Shown piece after piece: positions 56,304 to 64,000 of a stretch of 64,000 nucleotides of DNA. The position numbers were made by a program, and so were the translations under genes. Origin of the DNA: Chryseobacterium luquanense. GTDB lineage: Bacteria > Bacteroidota > Bacteroidia > Flavobacteriales > Weeksellaceae. The stretch lies in the NCBI RefSeq assembly GCF_026460945.1, contig NZ_JAOVZV010000001.1, positions 372,001 through 436,000 on the forward strand, given 5' to 3'. The notes under the pieces were generated by a model that saw only the letters and a program-made list of their open reading frames with translations, was not told the DNA's origin and ran no database searches. Positions within the stretch are counted from its first letter, which is position 1. Each line of letters opens with the position of its first letter.

Positions 56304-56380
56304 GCGACAAATTCCGTCTTCCGGTCCCAATCTTTTTTGCCTTCCTTTTCCAACGCAAAAAAAAGGATTTCTGCTCAAAC
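56304..56380 (-). repeat. Dispersed hairpin repeat, copy 3, inside the trp operon
   Basis: Read on the minus strand it has GAAATCC plus a T-run and GC on the left (56355-56373), and GCAAAAAAGATTGGGA followed by CGGAAG on the right (56320-56340). The right arm matches copy 2 with three differences. It lies in the 198-base gap between trpE and trpG and can form a hairpin in the trp transcript. Confidence 0.75.
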
Positions 56381-56492
56381 CTAACGAAGTGGTTCGATGA
56401 TTCAATTAAACAATAAAAAATGATTATCAAGCCGGATCGCAAATTAGTCTACATTTCAATATTTAAATATAAAACAAAACATCAGATTAAAG

Positions 56493-57089
56493 ATGACAAC
56501 TGAAATAAATAATCAAACCGAAATAAAAGTTCTTGTCTTTGACAATTACGACAGTTTTACTTACAATCTCGTTCAAATAATTGAAAGAGTTTTAAATCAA
56601 AAAGTTGACGTTATACGCAACGACCAAATTTCGCTTGAAGAAATCGAAAAATACGATAAAATTATCCTCTCTCCCGGGCCGGGAATTCCTGAAGAAGCTG
56701 GAATCTTGTTGGATTTAATTAAAAAATATGCTCCAACAAAAAGCATTTTAGGAGTTTGCCTTGGTCAACAGGCAATTGCCGAAGCTTTTGGCGGAAGTCT
56801 GATTAATCTTAGCGAAATTTACCACGGTGTTGCGACAGAAGCCGTCCAAACCAGTGAACACAAACTTTTCAAAGATTTACCGCAAACTTTGGAAGTCGGT
56901 AGATATCACAGCTGGGCAGTCAATCCCGAAGATTTCCCTTCAGAACTTGAAATTACAAGTACCGACAGCAAGGGAATGATTATGAGTTTGAAACATAAAA
57001 CTTATGATGTGCACGGTGTTCAATATCATCCGGAGAGTATTTTGACGCCTGATGGAGAGACGATTATTAAAAATTTTTTAGTGAATTAA
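56493..57089 (+). CDS. trpG: Anthranilate synthase component II (glutamine amidotransferase)
   Basis: 198 residues. It has FDNYDSFTYNLVQ, the oxyanion strand SPGPGIPEEAG, the nucleophile Cys in GVCLGQQAIAEAFGG and the His-Glu pair in HGVQYHPESILTP. It releases ammonia from glutamine for TrpE. It is not fused to TrpE or TrpD here. It follows trpE after a 198-base gap occupied by a dispersed repeat, an unusual spacing for an operon. Confidence 0.96.
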   Translation: MTTEINNQTEIKVLVFDNYDSFTYNLVQIIERVLNQKVDVIRNDQISLEEIEKYDKIILSPGPGIPEEAGILLDLIKKYAPTKSILGVCLGQQAIAEAFGGSLINLSEIYHGVATEAVQTSEHKLFKDLPQTLEVGRYHSWAVNPEDFPSELEITSTDSKGMIMSLKHKTYDVHGVQYHPESILTPDGETIIKNFLVN

Positions 57090-57095
57090 TAAGTT

Positions 57096-57764
57096 ATGAA
57101 AATCATCAGTTGGAATATTGAAAGACCAAATAAAAATCAAATTTCAAAAATTAAATTTATCGAAGATTTAATTGCTGTTGAAAATCCTGACCTTCTAATT
57201 CTAACAGAAACCAATCGTTGTGTGAATTTCGAAGAACAATATTTCGAACTGCATTCTGAAACATTGCCAACTTTTCATGAAAATCAAAATTATTTTGAAG
57301 GTGAAAACAGAGTCTCAATATATTCGAAATTTCCTTTTAAAAACGAAGTTAAAACTTACGATTCTTTTACAAGTATTTGTGGTTTAGTAGAAACAAATTT
57401 TGGAGAATTAATAGTTTACGGAAGTATAATCGGAAGTTTTGGTGGTAAAGGTTTACATTTTGAAAATGATTTAGAAAAGCAAAAAAATGATTTAGAAAAT
57501 TTAAAAGGAAATCTTTGTTTTTCAGGAGATTTAAATATCTCTTTCTCAGGATGGAAATATCCAAGTGCGAAAGTTATCGATGAAACCAAGTCCTTTTTTG
57601 AACTGCAAAACTTGGAAATTCTAACTGAAAATTATGAGAATAATGCAATTCACACAATTATGAGCAAAGATTTATTAAATGGCAAAAAAATATCAACAAA
57701 AATGATAGAAATTGATCGCAAAATATCAGACCACAACATGATTATTTGTGAAATTCAAAAATAG
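57096..57764 (+). CDS. Endonuclease/exonuclease/phosphatase-family protein in the trp operon
   Basis: 222 residues. It opens with MKIISWNIERPNKNQ and carries LLILTETNR (metal Glu), CFSGDLNISFSG (Asp and Asn) and KISDHNMIICE (catalytic His), the usual EEP set. The family cleaves phosphodiester bonds in nucleic acids or phospholipids, and the target cannot be read. It lies six bases after trpG and before trpD in the same direction. No link to tryptophan synthesis is known to me. Confidence 0.8.
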   Translation: MKIISWNIERPNKNQISKIKFIEDLIAVENPDLLILTETNRCVNFEEQYFELHSETLPTFHENQNYFEGENRVSIYSKFPFKNEVKTYDSFTSICGLVETNFGELIVYGSIIGSFGGKGLHFENDLEKQKNDLENLKGNLCFSGDLNISFSGWKYPSAKVIDETKSFFELQNLEILTENYENNAIHTIMSKDLLNGKKISTKMIEIDRKISDHNMIICEIQK

Positions 57765-57848
57765 TTGCCAGATTTTGGTTGACGCTTGATAGAAAAAAAA
57801 CTATTGAAACCAGCAACCAAATATTAACAACCAAAAACAACTACCAAC

Positions 57849-58838
57849 ATGAAAGAAATCCTACAATACCTTTTCAATCATCACACCTTATCAAAATCGG
57901 AAGCGAAAGCGATTATGATTGAGATTGCTCAAAATAAATTTAACGCAACCGAAGTTACTGCATTTATAAGCATTTTTATGATGCGAAATATTACATTAGA
58001 TGAGCTCAAAGGTTTCAGAGAGGCTTTACTACAAATGGCTGTTTCTGTAGATTTAAGCACTAATGACACGATTGATATTGTTGGAACTGGTGGTGACGGA
58101 AAAAACACGATCAATATTTCCACTTTAGCAAGTTTCGTTGTTGCAGGAACCGGACAAAAAGTTGCAAAACACGGCAATTACGGAGCTTCAACAATCACGG
58201 GATCATCTAATGTTATGGAAGCTTTAGGCTATCAATTCAAAAAAACTTCGGAAGAGCTTAACGAAGATTTGGAAATGGCAAATATCTGTTTTCTGCACGC
58301 TCCTTATTTCCATCCAGCTTTGCAATCGGTTGTGGCATTAAGAAAATCTTTAGGCTTAAGAACTTTTTTCAATCTTCTCGGTCCATTGGTGAATCCAGCG
58401 AAACCTCAATTTTCTGTGATTGGTGTTTACAATCTCGAAATTGCCAGAATTTATCAATATTTATTACAAAAAGAAAACCGAGATTTCGTTTTAGTGCACG
58501 GAATGGATGGTTACGACGAAATCAGTCTTACAAGTGACAGTAAAATCATTACCAAAAGCGGAGAAAATATTTATTGTGCTGAGGATTTAGGTTTTAAAAC
58601 TATTCATTCTGAAGATATCAAAGCAGGAAATACTCCTGAAGAAACAGCCAAGATTTTCAGAAATATTTTGGAAGGAAAAGGCACAGAATCACAAAATGCA
58701 GTGGTTTTAGCAAATGCTGCTGTAGCTTTACATCACACCGAAAAATTTGGAAATTATAGGGATTGTTTAAGTTTGGCGAAAGAAAGCTTATTTGATGGAA
58801 AAGCACTGAATAGTTTAAACCAATTGATTCTGGCTTAA
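57849..58838 (+). CDS. trpD: Anthranilate phosphoribosyltransferase
   Basis: 329 residues. The phosphoribosyl-diphosphate site is DIVGTGGDGKNTINIST, followed by KHGNYGASTITGSSNVMEALGY, and FNLLGPLVNPA and VHGMDGYDEIS are present. It joins anthranilate to PRPP. Full length. The 84-base leader before it contains a run of CAAC-type short repeats and no promoter match. Confidence 0.96.
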   Translation: MKEILQYLFNHHTLSKSEAKAIMIEIAQNKFNATEVTAFISIFMMRNITLDELKGFREALLQMAVSVDLSTNDTIDIVGTGGDGKNTINISTLASFVVAGTGQKVAKHGNYGASTITGSSNVMEALGYQFKKTSEELNEDLEMANICFLHAPYFHPALQSVVALRKSLGLRTFFNLLGPLVNPAKPQFSVIGVYNLEIARIYQYLLQKENRDFVLVHGMDGYDEISLTSDSKIITKSGENIYCAEDLGFKTIHSEDIKAGNTPEETAKIFRNILEGKGTESQNAVVLANAAVALHHTEKFGNYRDCLSLAKESLFDGKALNSLNQLILA

Positions 58839-58839
58839 A

Positions 58840-59223
58840 ATGAAAACTTCTTATCAATCTAAAAATAGAAAGATCGAACTAAAAATTGTTGGATATGATG
58901 AACCCAACAACGGAAGAGAATTACACATTGCGGAAGTATATATCTGTGGAGAAAATTTGTCTCATAAATACTTTGAAAATAAATGGAACAGATTAAATTT
59001 TAATTTAAATGAATTTCAATTTGAGTCACCAGATTCAGAATACATTTTTATTCCTGCTGAAGGAAATAGTTTTTTAATCAACACCAGTTCTTTTTCGATT
59101 ATTAAGCTTCCTTACAAAGCACTTTCAACGATTCGTTTTAAGAAAAATGAATTTTTTGAAAATGGAATTAGAATATATTATTCAGACGAAACTATTGAGA
59201 TAAACTTATCCGAAAATGATTAA
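58840..59223 (+). CDS. Hypothetical protein between trpD and trpC
   Basis: 127 residues, cytosolic by composition, beta-rich in pattern (alternating hydrophobic strands such as KIELKIVGY and SEYIFIPAE). No family recognised. Its start comes one base after the trpD stop and trpC starts ten bases after it, so it is probably translated with the trp genes. A role in Trp metabolism is not implied by its sequence. Confidence 0.7.
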   Translation: MKTSYQSKNRKIELKIVGYDEPNNGRELHIAEVYICGENLSHKYFENKWNRLNFNLNEFQFESPDSEYIFIPAEGNSFLINTSSFSIIKLPYKALSTIRFKKNEFFENGIRIYYSDETIEINLSEND

Positions 59224-59233
59224 AATTTGAAAA

Positions 59234-60013
59234 ATGAATATCCTAGACAAAATCATAGAAACTAAAGAACGAGAAATTTCAGATTCAAAATCAAAAATCT
59301 CTTTGCAACAATTAAAAGATTCTGAATTTTTTGAAAGAAAAACCAATTCATTAAAAGAAACTATAAAATCAAAATCTGGAATTATTGCTGAATTTAAACG
59401 GAAATCTCCATCAAAAGGAATTATAAATGATAAAGTGCCACCTTTAGAAGTAGTTTCAGCTTACGAACAATTTGGAGCAAGCGGAATTTCTATTTTAACA
59501 GATAAAGACTATTTTGGAGGAAGTTTTGAAGACATTTTAAGTATTAGAAATCACATTAATATTCCGATTCTGCGAAAAGATTTTATGATTGATGAATATC
59601 AGTTTTATGAAGCAAAAAGTATTGGAGCTGATGTTGTTTTGTTAATTGCAGCGTGTCTTTCGCCTCAGCAAGTTCAGGAATTCACACAACTTTCTCATGA
59701 ATTAGGGTTGGAAGTTTTACTCGAAATTCATACAGAAGCAGAATTAAAACATTTCAATTTAGAAATAGATTTGGTTGGAATTAATAATAGAAACTTAAAA
59801 GATTTCAAGGTTGATTTACAACATTCTGTTAATTTGAAAAATCAACTTCCAAAAGATGTTCTATCCATTGCTGAAAGCGGAATTTACAATATTAATGATT
59901 TCAATTATTTAAAAGAAAAAGGATTCAACGGATTTCTGATGGGCGAATATTTTATGAAACACGAAAATCCCGGAAATAAATTTGAAGAATTTGTTTCCAA
60001 TCTAAAAATCTAA
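59234..60013 (+). CDS. trpC: Indole-3-glycerol phosphate synthase
   Basis: 259 residues, a TIM barrel with the N-terminal helix MNILDKIIETKEREI, IIAEFKRKSPSKG (catalytic Glu and Lys), LRKDFMIDEYQ, LEIHTEAEL, GINNRNLKDF, and SIAESGI and GFLMGEYFM at the phosphate site. It cyclises CdRP to indole-3-glycerol phosphate. It is separate from TrpF rather than fused as in E. coli. Confidence 0.96.
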   Translation: MNILDKIIETKEREISDSKSKISLQQLKDSEFFERKTNSLKETIKSKSGIIAEFKRKSPSKGIINDKVPPLEVVSAYEQFGASGISILTDKDYFGGSFEDILSIRNHINIPILRKDFMIDEYQFYEAKSIGADVVLLIAACLSPQQVQEFTQLSHELGLEVLLEIHTEAELKHFNLEIDLVGINNRNLKDFKVDLQHSVNLKNQLPKDVLSIAESGIYNINDFNYLKEKGFNGFLMGEYFMKHENPGNKFEEFVSNLKI

Positions 60014-60031
60014 CAGTTTACCAATTAAACA

Positions 60032-60706
60032 ATGTCTGAAAACCAAAAACCATCAACCAACAATTATCAACCAAAACTAAAAGTTTGCGGATTAACTCAA
60101 CTCAACCAAATTCGTGAATTAGTGGCATTAAAAATTGATTTTCTAGGATTTATCTTTTATGAAAAATCTCCAAGATATGTTTTGGATCACTTAAATTTAG
60201 ATGAAATCTCAAAAATTTCACACCATAGAAAAGTTGGGGTCTTTGTGAATGAAAGTATTAATAAAATCATTGAAATAACAGAACAAGCAGGTTTAAATTT
60301 CATTCAGCTTCATGGTGACGAAACGGATGGTTTTATTATTGATTTAAGGCAAAAACTTGATCCAACAATAAAAATTATAAAAGTCATCAGAATTGGAAAT
60401 CAATCTACAAATGAATTACAAAAAACCATCATCCAAAACCTGTCAACTATCAACTATCTCTTATTTGATACAGATAGCAAAGCTTTCGGCGGAACCGGAA
60501 AAACCTTTGATTGGAATATTTTAAATGAAATAGAAATCCCACTTCCCTATTTCCTGAGTGGCGGAATTTCTTTGGAAAACATCCATCAATTATCAATCAT
60601 TAACCGACAAGCTTTTTCACTGGATGTTAACTCAAAGTTTGAACTGAACCCAGGAATTAAGGATTTAGAAAAAATAAAAGAATTAATAAACCTTGTTAAG
60701 ATTTAG
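60032..60706 (+). CDS. trpF: Phosphoribosylanthranilate isomerase
   Basis: 224 residues, a TIM barrel with KLKVCGLTQ (catalytic Cys), [49 protein letters not shown] (catalytic Asp) and [11 protein letters not shown]. It isomerises phosphoribosylanthranilate to CdRP. The N terminus has an extra Asn/Gln/Pro-rich stretch (2-14) encoded by AT-rich words resembling intergenic repeats. No other Met is available upstream of the first strand. Confidence 0.93.
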   Translation: MSENQKPSTNNYQPKLKVCGLTQLNQIRELVALKIDFLGFIFYEKSPRYVLDHLNLDEISKISHHRKVGVFVNESINKIIEITEQAGLNFIQLHGDETDGFIIDLRQKLDPTIKIIKVIRIGNQSTNELQKTIIQNLSTINYLLFDTDSKAFGGTGKTFDWNILNEIEIPLPYFLSGGISLENIHQLSIINRQAFSLDVNSKFELNPGIKDLEKIKELINLVKI

Positions 60707-60737
60707 AAACTTGACAAGACTCTCAAAATACAAAATC

Positions 60738-61928
60738 ATGAATTACAAAAACCCTGACGAAAACGGATACTACGGAGAATTTGGCGGAGCATTTATCCCA
60801 GAAATGCTCTATCCAAATGTTGAAGAATTAGAGAAAAACTATTTACAAATCATTGAATCTGAAGAATTTCAAAATGAATATCAGGATTTACTGAAAAACT
60901 ATGTTGGCCGGGCAACACCTTTGTATTTTGCAAAAAATTTAAGTCAGAAATACAACACCAATATTTATCTAAAAAGAGAAGATCTCAATCACACCGGAGC
61001 ACACAAAATCAATAATGCTTTGGGGCAGGTTTTATTGGCAAAACGATTAGGGAAAACCAGAATTATCGCCGAAACCGGAGCCGGACAACATGGTGTTGCA
61101 ACAGCGACAGCTTGTGCACTTTTAGGTTTAGAATGCATTATTTACATAGGTGAAGTCGATATCAAAAGACAGGCTCCAAATGTTGCAAGAATGAAGATGT
61201 TAGGAGCGAAGGTTGTTCCTGCAACTTCAGGCTCGAAAACTTTGAAAGATGCTGTAAATGAAGCTTTAAAAGATTGGATCAATAATCCCGTAACTACTCA
61301 TTATGTGATTGGAAGTGTGGTTGGCCCGCATCCTTTTCCTGATTTAGTGGCGAGATTTCAAAGCGTAATTTCAGAGGAAATTAAAAAACAGCTTTTCGAA
61401 CAAATTGGAAGAGAAAATCCAGATTATGTGATTGCCTGTGTTGGTGGCGGAAGCAATGCTGCAGGAACTTTCTATCATTTTGCAAACGACGAAAATGTAC
61501 AATTAATTGCTGCTGAAGCAGGAGGTTTTGGAGTTGATTCAGGGAAATCTGCGGCAACCACTTTTCTGGGAACTTTGGGTGTTTTGCATGGAAGTAAAAG
61601 TTTGGTAATGCAGACAAAAGACGGACAGGTTATCGAACCCCACTCTATTTCCGCAGGTTTGGATTATCCCGGAATTGGACCTTTTCATTCGAATTTATTC
61701 AGAGAAAAACGAGCAGAATTTTTCAGTATTAATGATGATGAAGCTTTACAATCTGCTTTTGATTTAACGAAACTCGAAGGAATTATTCCAGCTCTGGAAA
61801 GTGCTCATGCTTTGGCAGTTTTAGATAAAAAAGAATTTAATCAAGATGATATTGTTGTTATCTGTTTGAGTGGTCGTGGTGACAAGGATATGGAAACTTA
61901 CTTAAAGAAACTAGAAGTTAGTAGTTAG
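60738..61928 (+). CDS. trpB: Tryptophan synthase beta chain
   Basis: 396 residues from ATG 60738 ([17 protein letters not shown]); the longer frame overlaps trpF and adds a foreign N terminus. The PLP Lys lies in [12 protein letters not shown], with [13 protein letters not shown], the phosphate loop [10 protein letters not shown] and CLSGRGDKD. It joins indole and serine to form tryptophan. Its final codons lie inside an inverted repeat that fills the gap to trpA. Confidence 0.97.
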   Translation: MNYKNPDENGYYGEFGGAFIPEMLYPNVEELEKNYLQIIESEEFQNEYQDLLKNYVGRATPLYFAKNLSQKYNTNIYLKREDLNHTGAHKINNALGQVLLAKRLGKTRIIAETGAGQHGVATATACALLGLECIIYIGEVDIKRQAPNVARMKMLGAKVVPATSGSKTLKDAVNEALKDWINNPVTTHYVIGSVVGPHPFPDLVARFQSVISEEIKKQLFEQIGRENPDYVIACVGGGSNAAGTFYHFANDENVQLIAAEAGGFGVDSGKSAATTFLGTLGVLHGSKSLVMQTKDGQVIEPHSISAGLDYPGIGPFHSNLFREKRAEFFSINDDEALQSAFDLTKLEGIIPALESAHALAVLDKKEFNQDDIVVICLSGRGDKDMETYLKKLEVSS

Positions 61929-61991
61929 TAGTTAGAAATTAGTATTTCAACGCAATAAAACCTAGTTTCTAAAATCTAATCTCTAACTTCT
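61913..61991. repeat. Inverted repeat between trpB and trpA
   Basis: AGAAGTTAG (61913-61921) pairs with CTAACTTCT (61983-61991), with further imperfect pairing of TTAGAAATTAG and CTAGTTTCTAA inside. Short TTAGTAG words are repeated. It can form a hairpin in the trp mRNA and includes the trpB stop codon. Confidence 0.65.
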
Positions 61992-61998
61992 AAATAAA

Positions 61999-62733
61999 AT
62001 GAAAAAACTTAATATATACTTTACTGCTGGAATTCCTCAACTCGAAGATACCACAAAAATCATCAGACTCATCCAAAATTCCGGAGCAGATATGATGGAA
62101 ATTGGGATGCCGTATTCCGATCCGGTTGCTGATGGACCCGTTATTTCTCAAGCCCACGAATTGGCTTTGAAGAACGGCATGACCATCGAAAAACTTTTTT
62201 CTCAGTTAAAATCTATTAAAGATGAAATCAGAATTCCGATTATTTTGATGGGATATATTAATCCGGTTTTAAGTTTCGGATTTGAAAATTTCTGTAGAGA
62301 ATGTTCAGAAAGTGGAGTTTCAGGATTGATAATTCCGGATTTACCGCCAATTGAATTTGAGAAAAACTATCAGAAGATTTTAAAACAATACAACCTCAAC
62401 TTTACATTTTTGGTCACTCCCGAAACTTCAGATGAAAGAATTTTATATCTCGATTCTTTAAGTTCAGGATTTTTGTATGCGGTAAGTTCGTCTTCTACCA
62501 CTGGAAATGACCAAGCCGTTTTAAAAAATGAAGACTACCTTTCCAGATTATCTTTACTTCCGTTAAAAAATCCGATAATGATTGGTTTTGGAATCAAATC
62601 TAAAGAAGATTTTGAAAACGTTACCGAAAAAGCAGACGGCGGAATCATCGGAACGGCCTTCGTGAATATTCTTCAGCAAAATAGAGATTGGGAAACAAAA
62701 GCAATAGATTTCATCCATTCCATCAAAGGGTAA
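61999..62733 (+). CDS. trpA: Tryptophan synthase alpha chain
   Basis: 244 residues, slightly short for the family. MEIGMPYSDPVADGPVI holds the catalytic Glu and Asp, followed by ILMGYINPVLSFGF, GLIIPDLPPIEF and the phosphate-site segments GFGIKSKEDFE and GGIIGTAFV. It cleaves indole-3-glycerol phosphate and channels indole to TrpB. Last trp gene of the operon. Confidence 0.95.
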   Translation: MKKLNIYFTAGIPQLEDTTKIIRLIQNSGADMMEIGMPYSDPVADGPVISQAHELALKNGMTIEKLFSQLKSIKDEIRIPIILMGYINPVLSFGFENFCRECSESGVSGLIIPDLPPIEFEKNYQKILKQYNLNFTFLVTPETSDERILYLDSLSSGFLYAVSSSSTTGNDQAVLKNEDYLSRLSLLPLKNPIMIGFGIKSKEDFENVTEKADGGIIGTAFVNILQQNRDWETKAIDFIHSIKG

Positions 62734-62740
62734 AATTTAG

Positions 62741-62748
62741 TAAATTTG
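62741..62748 (+). promoter_or_regulatory. -7 box TAAATTTG for lipB
   Basis: Matches TAnnTTTG, 17 bases before the lipB ATG and after the trpA stop, so lipB can be transcribed separately from the trp operon. Confidence 0.5.
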
Positions 62749-62765
62749 TATCATCAAAGTAAATA

Positions 62766-63497
62766 ATGAATACACATCAGAATAAAGTCGTAAAGTTTGA
62801 AGATTTAGGCATCAAAGAATATCAACCCGCTTGGGATTATCAGGAAAAACTGATGAAAGATATCATCGATACCAAAATTAAAAACAGAGATTTACCTGCC
62901 GAACAGCATATTACAACGTCCAATCATTTTCTTTTGGTGGAACATCCTCATGTTTACACGTTAGGAAAAAGCGGACACGAAGAAAATATGCTCGCAGGAA
63001 TTGATAAATTAAAAGAAATCGACGCTACTTTCGTAAAAGTAAACCGTGGCGGTGACATCACCTATCATGGTTACGGGCAAATCGTTGGTTATCCCGTTTT
63101 AGACCTTGAAAATTTCTTTACAGACATTCACAAATACATGAGAAATCTGGAAGAAGTGATCATCAGAACGATTGCAGATTATGGTTTGAAAGGCGAACGT
63201 TCTCCCGGAGAAACCGGAGTTTGGCTCGATGTCGGAAAACCGTATGCGAGAAAAATCTGTGCTATGGGCGTTAAAGCTTCCCGTTGGGTAACTCTTCACG
63301 GTTTTGCCTTAAACATCAATACCGATATGCGTTATTTTGAATACATTATTCCTTGTGGTATTAAAGATAAACAGGTTACTTCCCTAAAAAGAGAGCTTGA
63401 AAGAGAATTGACTCCCGAAGAAATGGAAGACATCAAAGCAAAAATCAGAAAGCATTTTGTGGATGTTTTTGAAGCGGAATTGGTAGTAAAGGCTTAA
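62766..63497 (+). CDS. lipB: Octanoyltransferase LipB
   Basis: 243 residues. VEHPHVYTLGKSG, VNRGGDITYHGYGQIVGYPVLDL, GETGVWLDVGKPYARKICAMGVK (catalytic Lys) and TLHGFALNINTDMRYFEYIIPCGIKDKQVTSL (catalytic Cys) are the LipB signatures. It moves octanoyl groups from ACP to lipoyl domains such as GcvH. It has its own -7 box and a terminator at 63521. Confidence 0.95.
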   Translation: MNTHQNKVVKFEDLGIKEYQPAWDYQEKLMKDIIDTKIKNRDLPAEQHITTSNHFLLVEHPHVYTLGKSGHEENMLAGIDKLKEIDATFVKVNRGGDITYHGYGQIVGYPVLDLENFFTDIHKYMRNLEEVIIRTIADYGLKGERSPGETGVWLDVGKPYARKICAMGVKASRWVTLHGFALNINTDMRYFEYIIPCGIKDKQVTSLKRELERELTPEEMEDIKAKIRKHFVDVFEAELVVKA

Positions 63498-63520
63498 TAA
63501 AAAATATAATTAATGATATG

Positions 63521-63551
63521 AAATCTGTTTCTTTTGAGGCAGATTTTTTTC
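63521..63551 (+). terminator. Terminator after lipB
   Basis: AAATCTGTTTC pairs with GAGGCAGATTT (two G-U pairs) around TTTT, then a T-run. Confidence 0.8.
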
Positions 63552-63667
63552 ATTCTACTTTGAAATAAAATTGGTTTTTAGTAGATATTTATTTACTTTT
63601 AGCAAAGTATAGCTTTGTCATTTTTGATTTGAGATGAAGTTATAAATCTAATTTCAGAAAACCATTT

Positions 63668-64000
63668 ATGAACAAAAAATTTCTACTTTACTTTTTCTTT
63701 ATCTTGATTATTATTTCATGCAAAAAAAATTCAACAACTATTTCAGGAGACATTCCTAATTTACCAAATGGAAAATTAATTCTATATGAGGATCTTTGGA
63801 ATAATAAACTTGATAGTTTAGAAGTGAAAGATGGGAAATTTGAATTGACACACACTTTTGATGATGAAATTCCTCATTATTTGGGAATTGAGTTTTATGA
63901 TTTAGAGGGAAATAAATTAGTATTTCAATTTCCAACCAATTCATACTTTAACCAAGCCAAAGAAAAATGGACTTCTTCTCTTTTCCTTTCTGATAAGTTC
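63668..64000 (+). CDS. DUF4369-like lipoprotein, 3'-truncated
   Basis: The frame opens at ATG 63668 and stays open to the window end (111 codons). A lipoprotein signal (lipid Cys18 in IIISC) is followed by SGDIPNLPNGKLILYED, KLDSLEVKDGKFEL and a beta-rich pattern typical of DUF4369. In Bacteroidota that domain often precedes a thioredoxin/TlpA-like domain, which would lie outside the window. Function not determined. Confidence 0.7.
   Translation, partial: MNKKFLLYFFFILIIISCKKNSTTISGDIPNLPNGKLILYEDLWNNKLDSLEVKDGKFELTHTFDDEIPHYLGIEFYDLEGNKLVFQFPTNSYFNQAKEKWTSSLFLSDKF

Noticed and set aside
57929..58177. Minus-strand frame within trpD, and similar antisense frames in other genes
   Set aside because: The plus-strand genes have clear family motifs, and the antisense products match nothing and have no promoter evidence.

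Overview
The window is a contiguous piece of a chromosome from a member of the Bacteroidota, class Flavobacteriia, most likely Chryseobacterium or a close Weeksellaceae relative. The evidence is the AT-rich composition, the -7 promoter boxes of the form TAnnTTTG, a PorT-type type IX secretion gene next to ubiE, a 6S-like RNA between zapA and rny, a dnaA/low-molecular-weight phosphatase/RsmI-like methylase neighbourhood, and several intergenic repeats that I recognise from this group. The genus is an inference. I saw no tRNA, rRNA, prophage, insertion sequence or CRISPR array. Most genes are chromosomal housekeeping genes.

Layout. 1-590: end of a transporter-like membrane protein. 0.9-7.1 kb: a secreted dikinase-like protein, a DUF4956 membrane protein, a MoxR-type AAA+ ATPase with its VWA partner, and a DUF6438 lipoprotein. 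7.2-11.2 kb: methyltransferase, ferritin, DUF2891 and DUF4349 proteins and a small eRF1-like protein. 11.4-14.1 kb (minus strand): RsmI-like methylase, tyrosine phosphatase and dnaA. 14.2-24.1 kb: thioesterase, DUF2339 giant membrane protein, rarA, yidD, an extended lgt, nnr, mscL, serA and a HAD protein. 24.3-26.4 kb: idi, a secreted protein and gcvT. 26.7-27.1 kb: a non-coding tandem array of 41-bp units. 27.2-31.5 kb: ArsC-like protein, thioesterase, TIM-barrel protein, rny, 6S-like RNA, zapA and a coiled-coil partner. 31.6-36.2 kb: porT, ubiE, an unknown membrane-anchored protein, a KAS III enzyme and a metallophosphoesterase. 36.2-41.5 kb: a degenerate deacetylase, an SDR-type threonine dehydrogenase, dctA, a lipid kinase and a DUF3298 lipoprotein. 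41.6-47.5 kb: two tandem DUF3857/transglutaminase proteins and gyrB. 47.7-54.5 kb: cydAB, an OmpA protein, lysS, rlmF, a c-type cytochrome and a small lipoprotein. 54.6-63.5 kb: a complete trp operon (E, G, D, C, F, B, A) with two extra genes, followed by lipB. The last 333 bases are the start of a DUF4369-like lipoprotein.

The most informative regulatory find is a tryptophan attenuator in front of trpE. It has a promoter, a 25-codon leader peptide with three consecutive Trp codons, a candidate antiterminator arm and an 11-bp terminator with a U-tract. Other points of interest are the 41-bp array at 26689-27080; a dispersed hairpin repeat in three copies, one of them inside the trp operon; a GWD-order dikinase with a signal peptide; a transglutaminase paralogue that has lost its catalytic Cys and His; an Lgt carrying about 140 extra N-terminal residues; and several genes whose -7 box lies 4-7 bases from the start codon, suggesting leaderless mRNAs.

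Many likely starts differ from the longest open frame. Where I shortened a gene (874, 6489, 14247, 27627, 28099, 31180, 40636, 50891, 60738) the reason is given in its entry.
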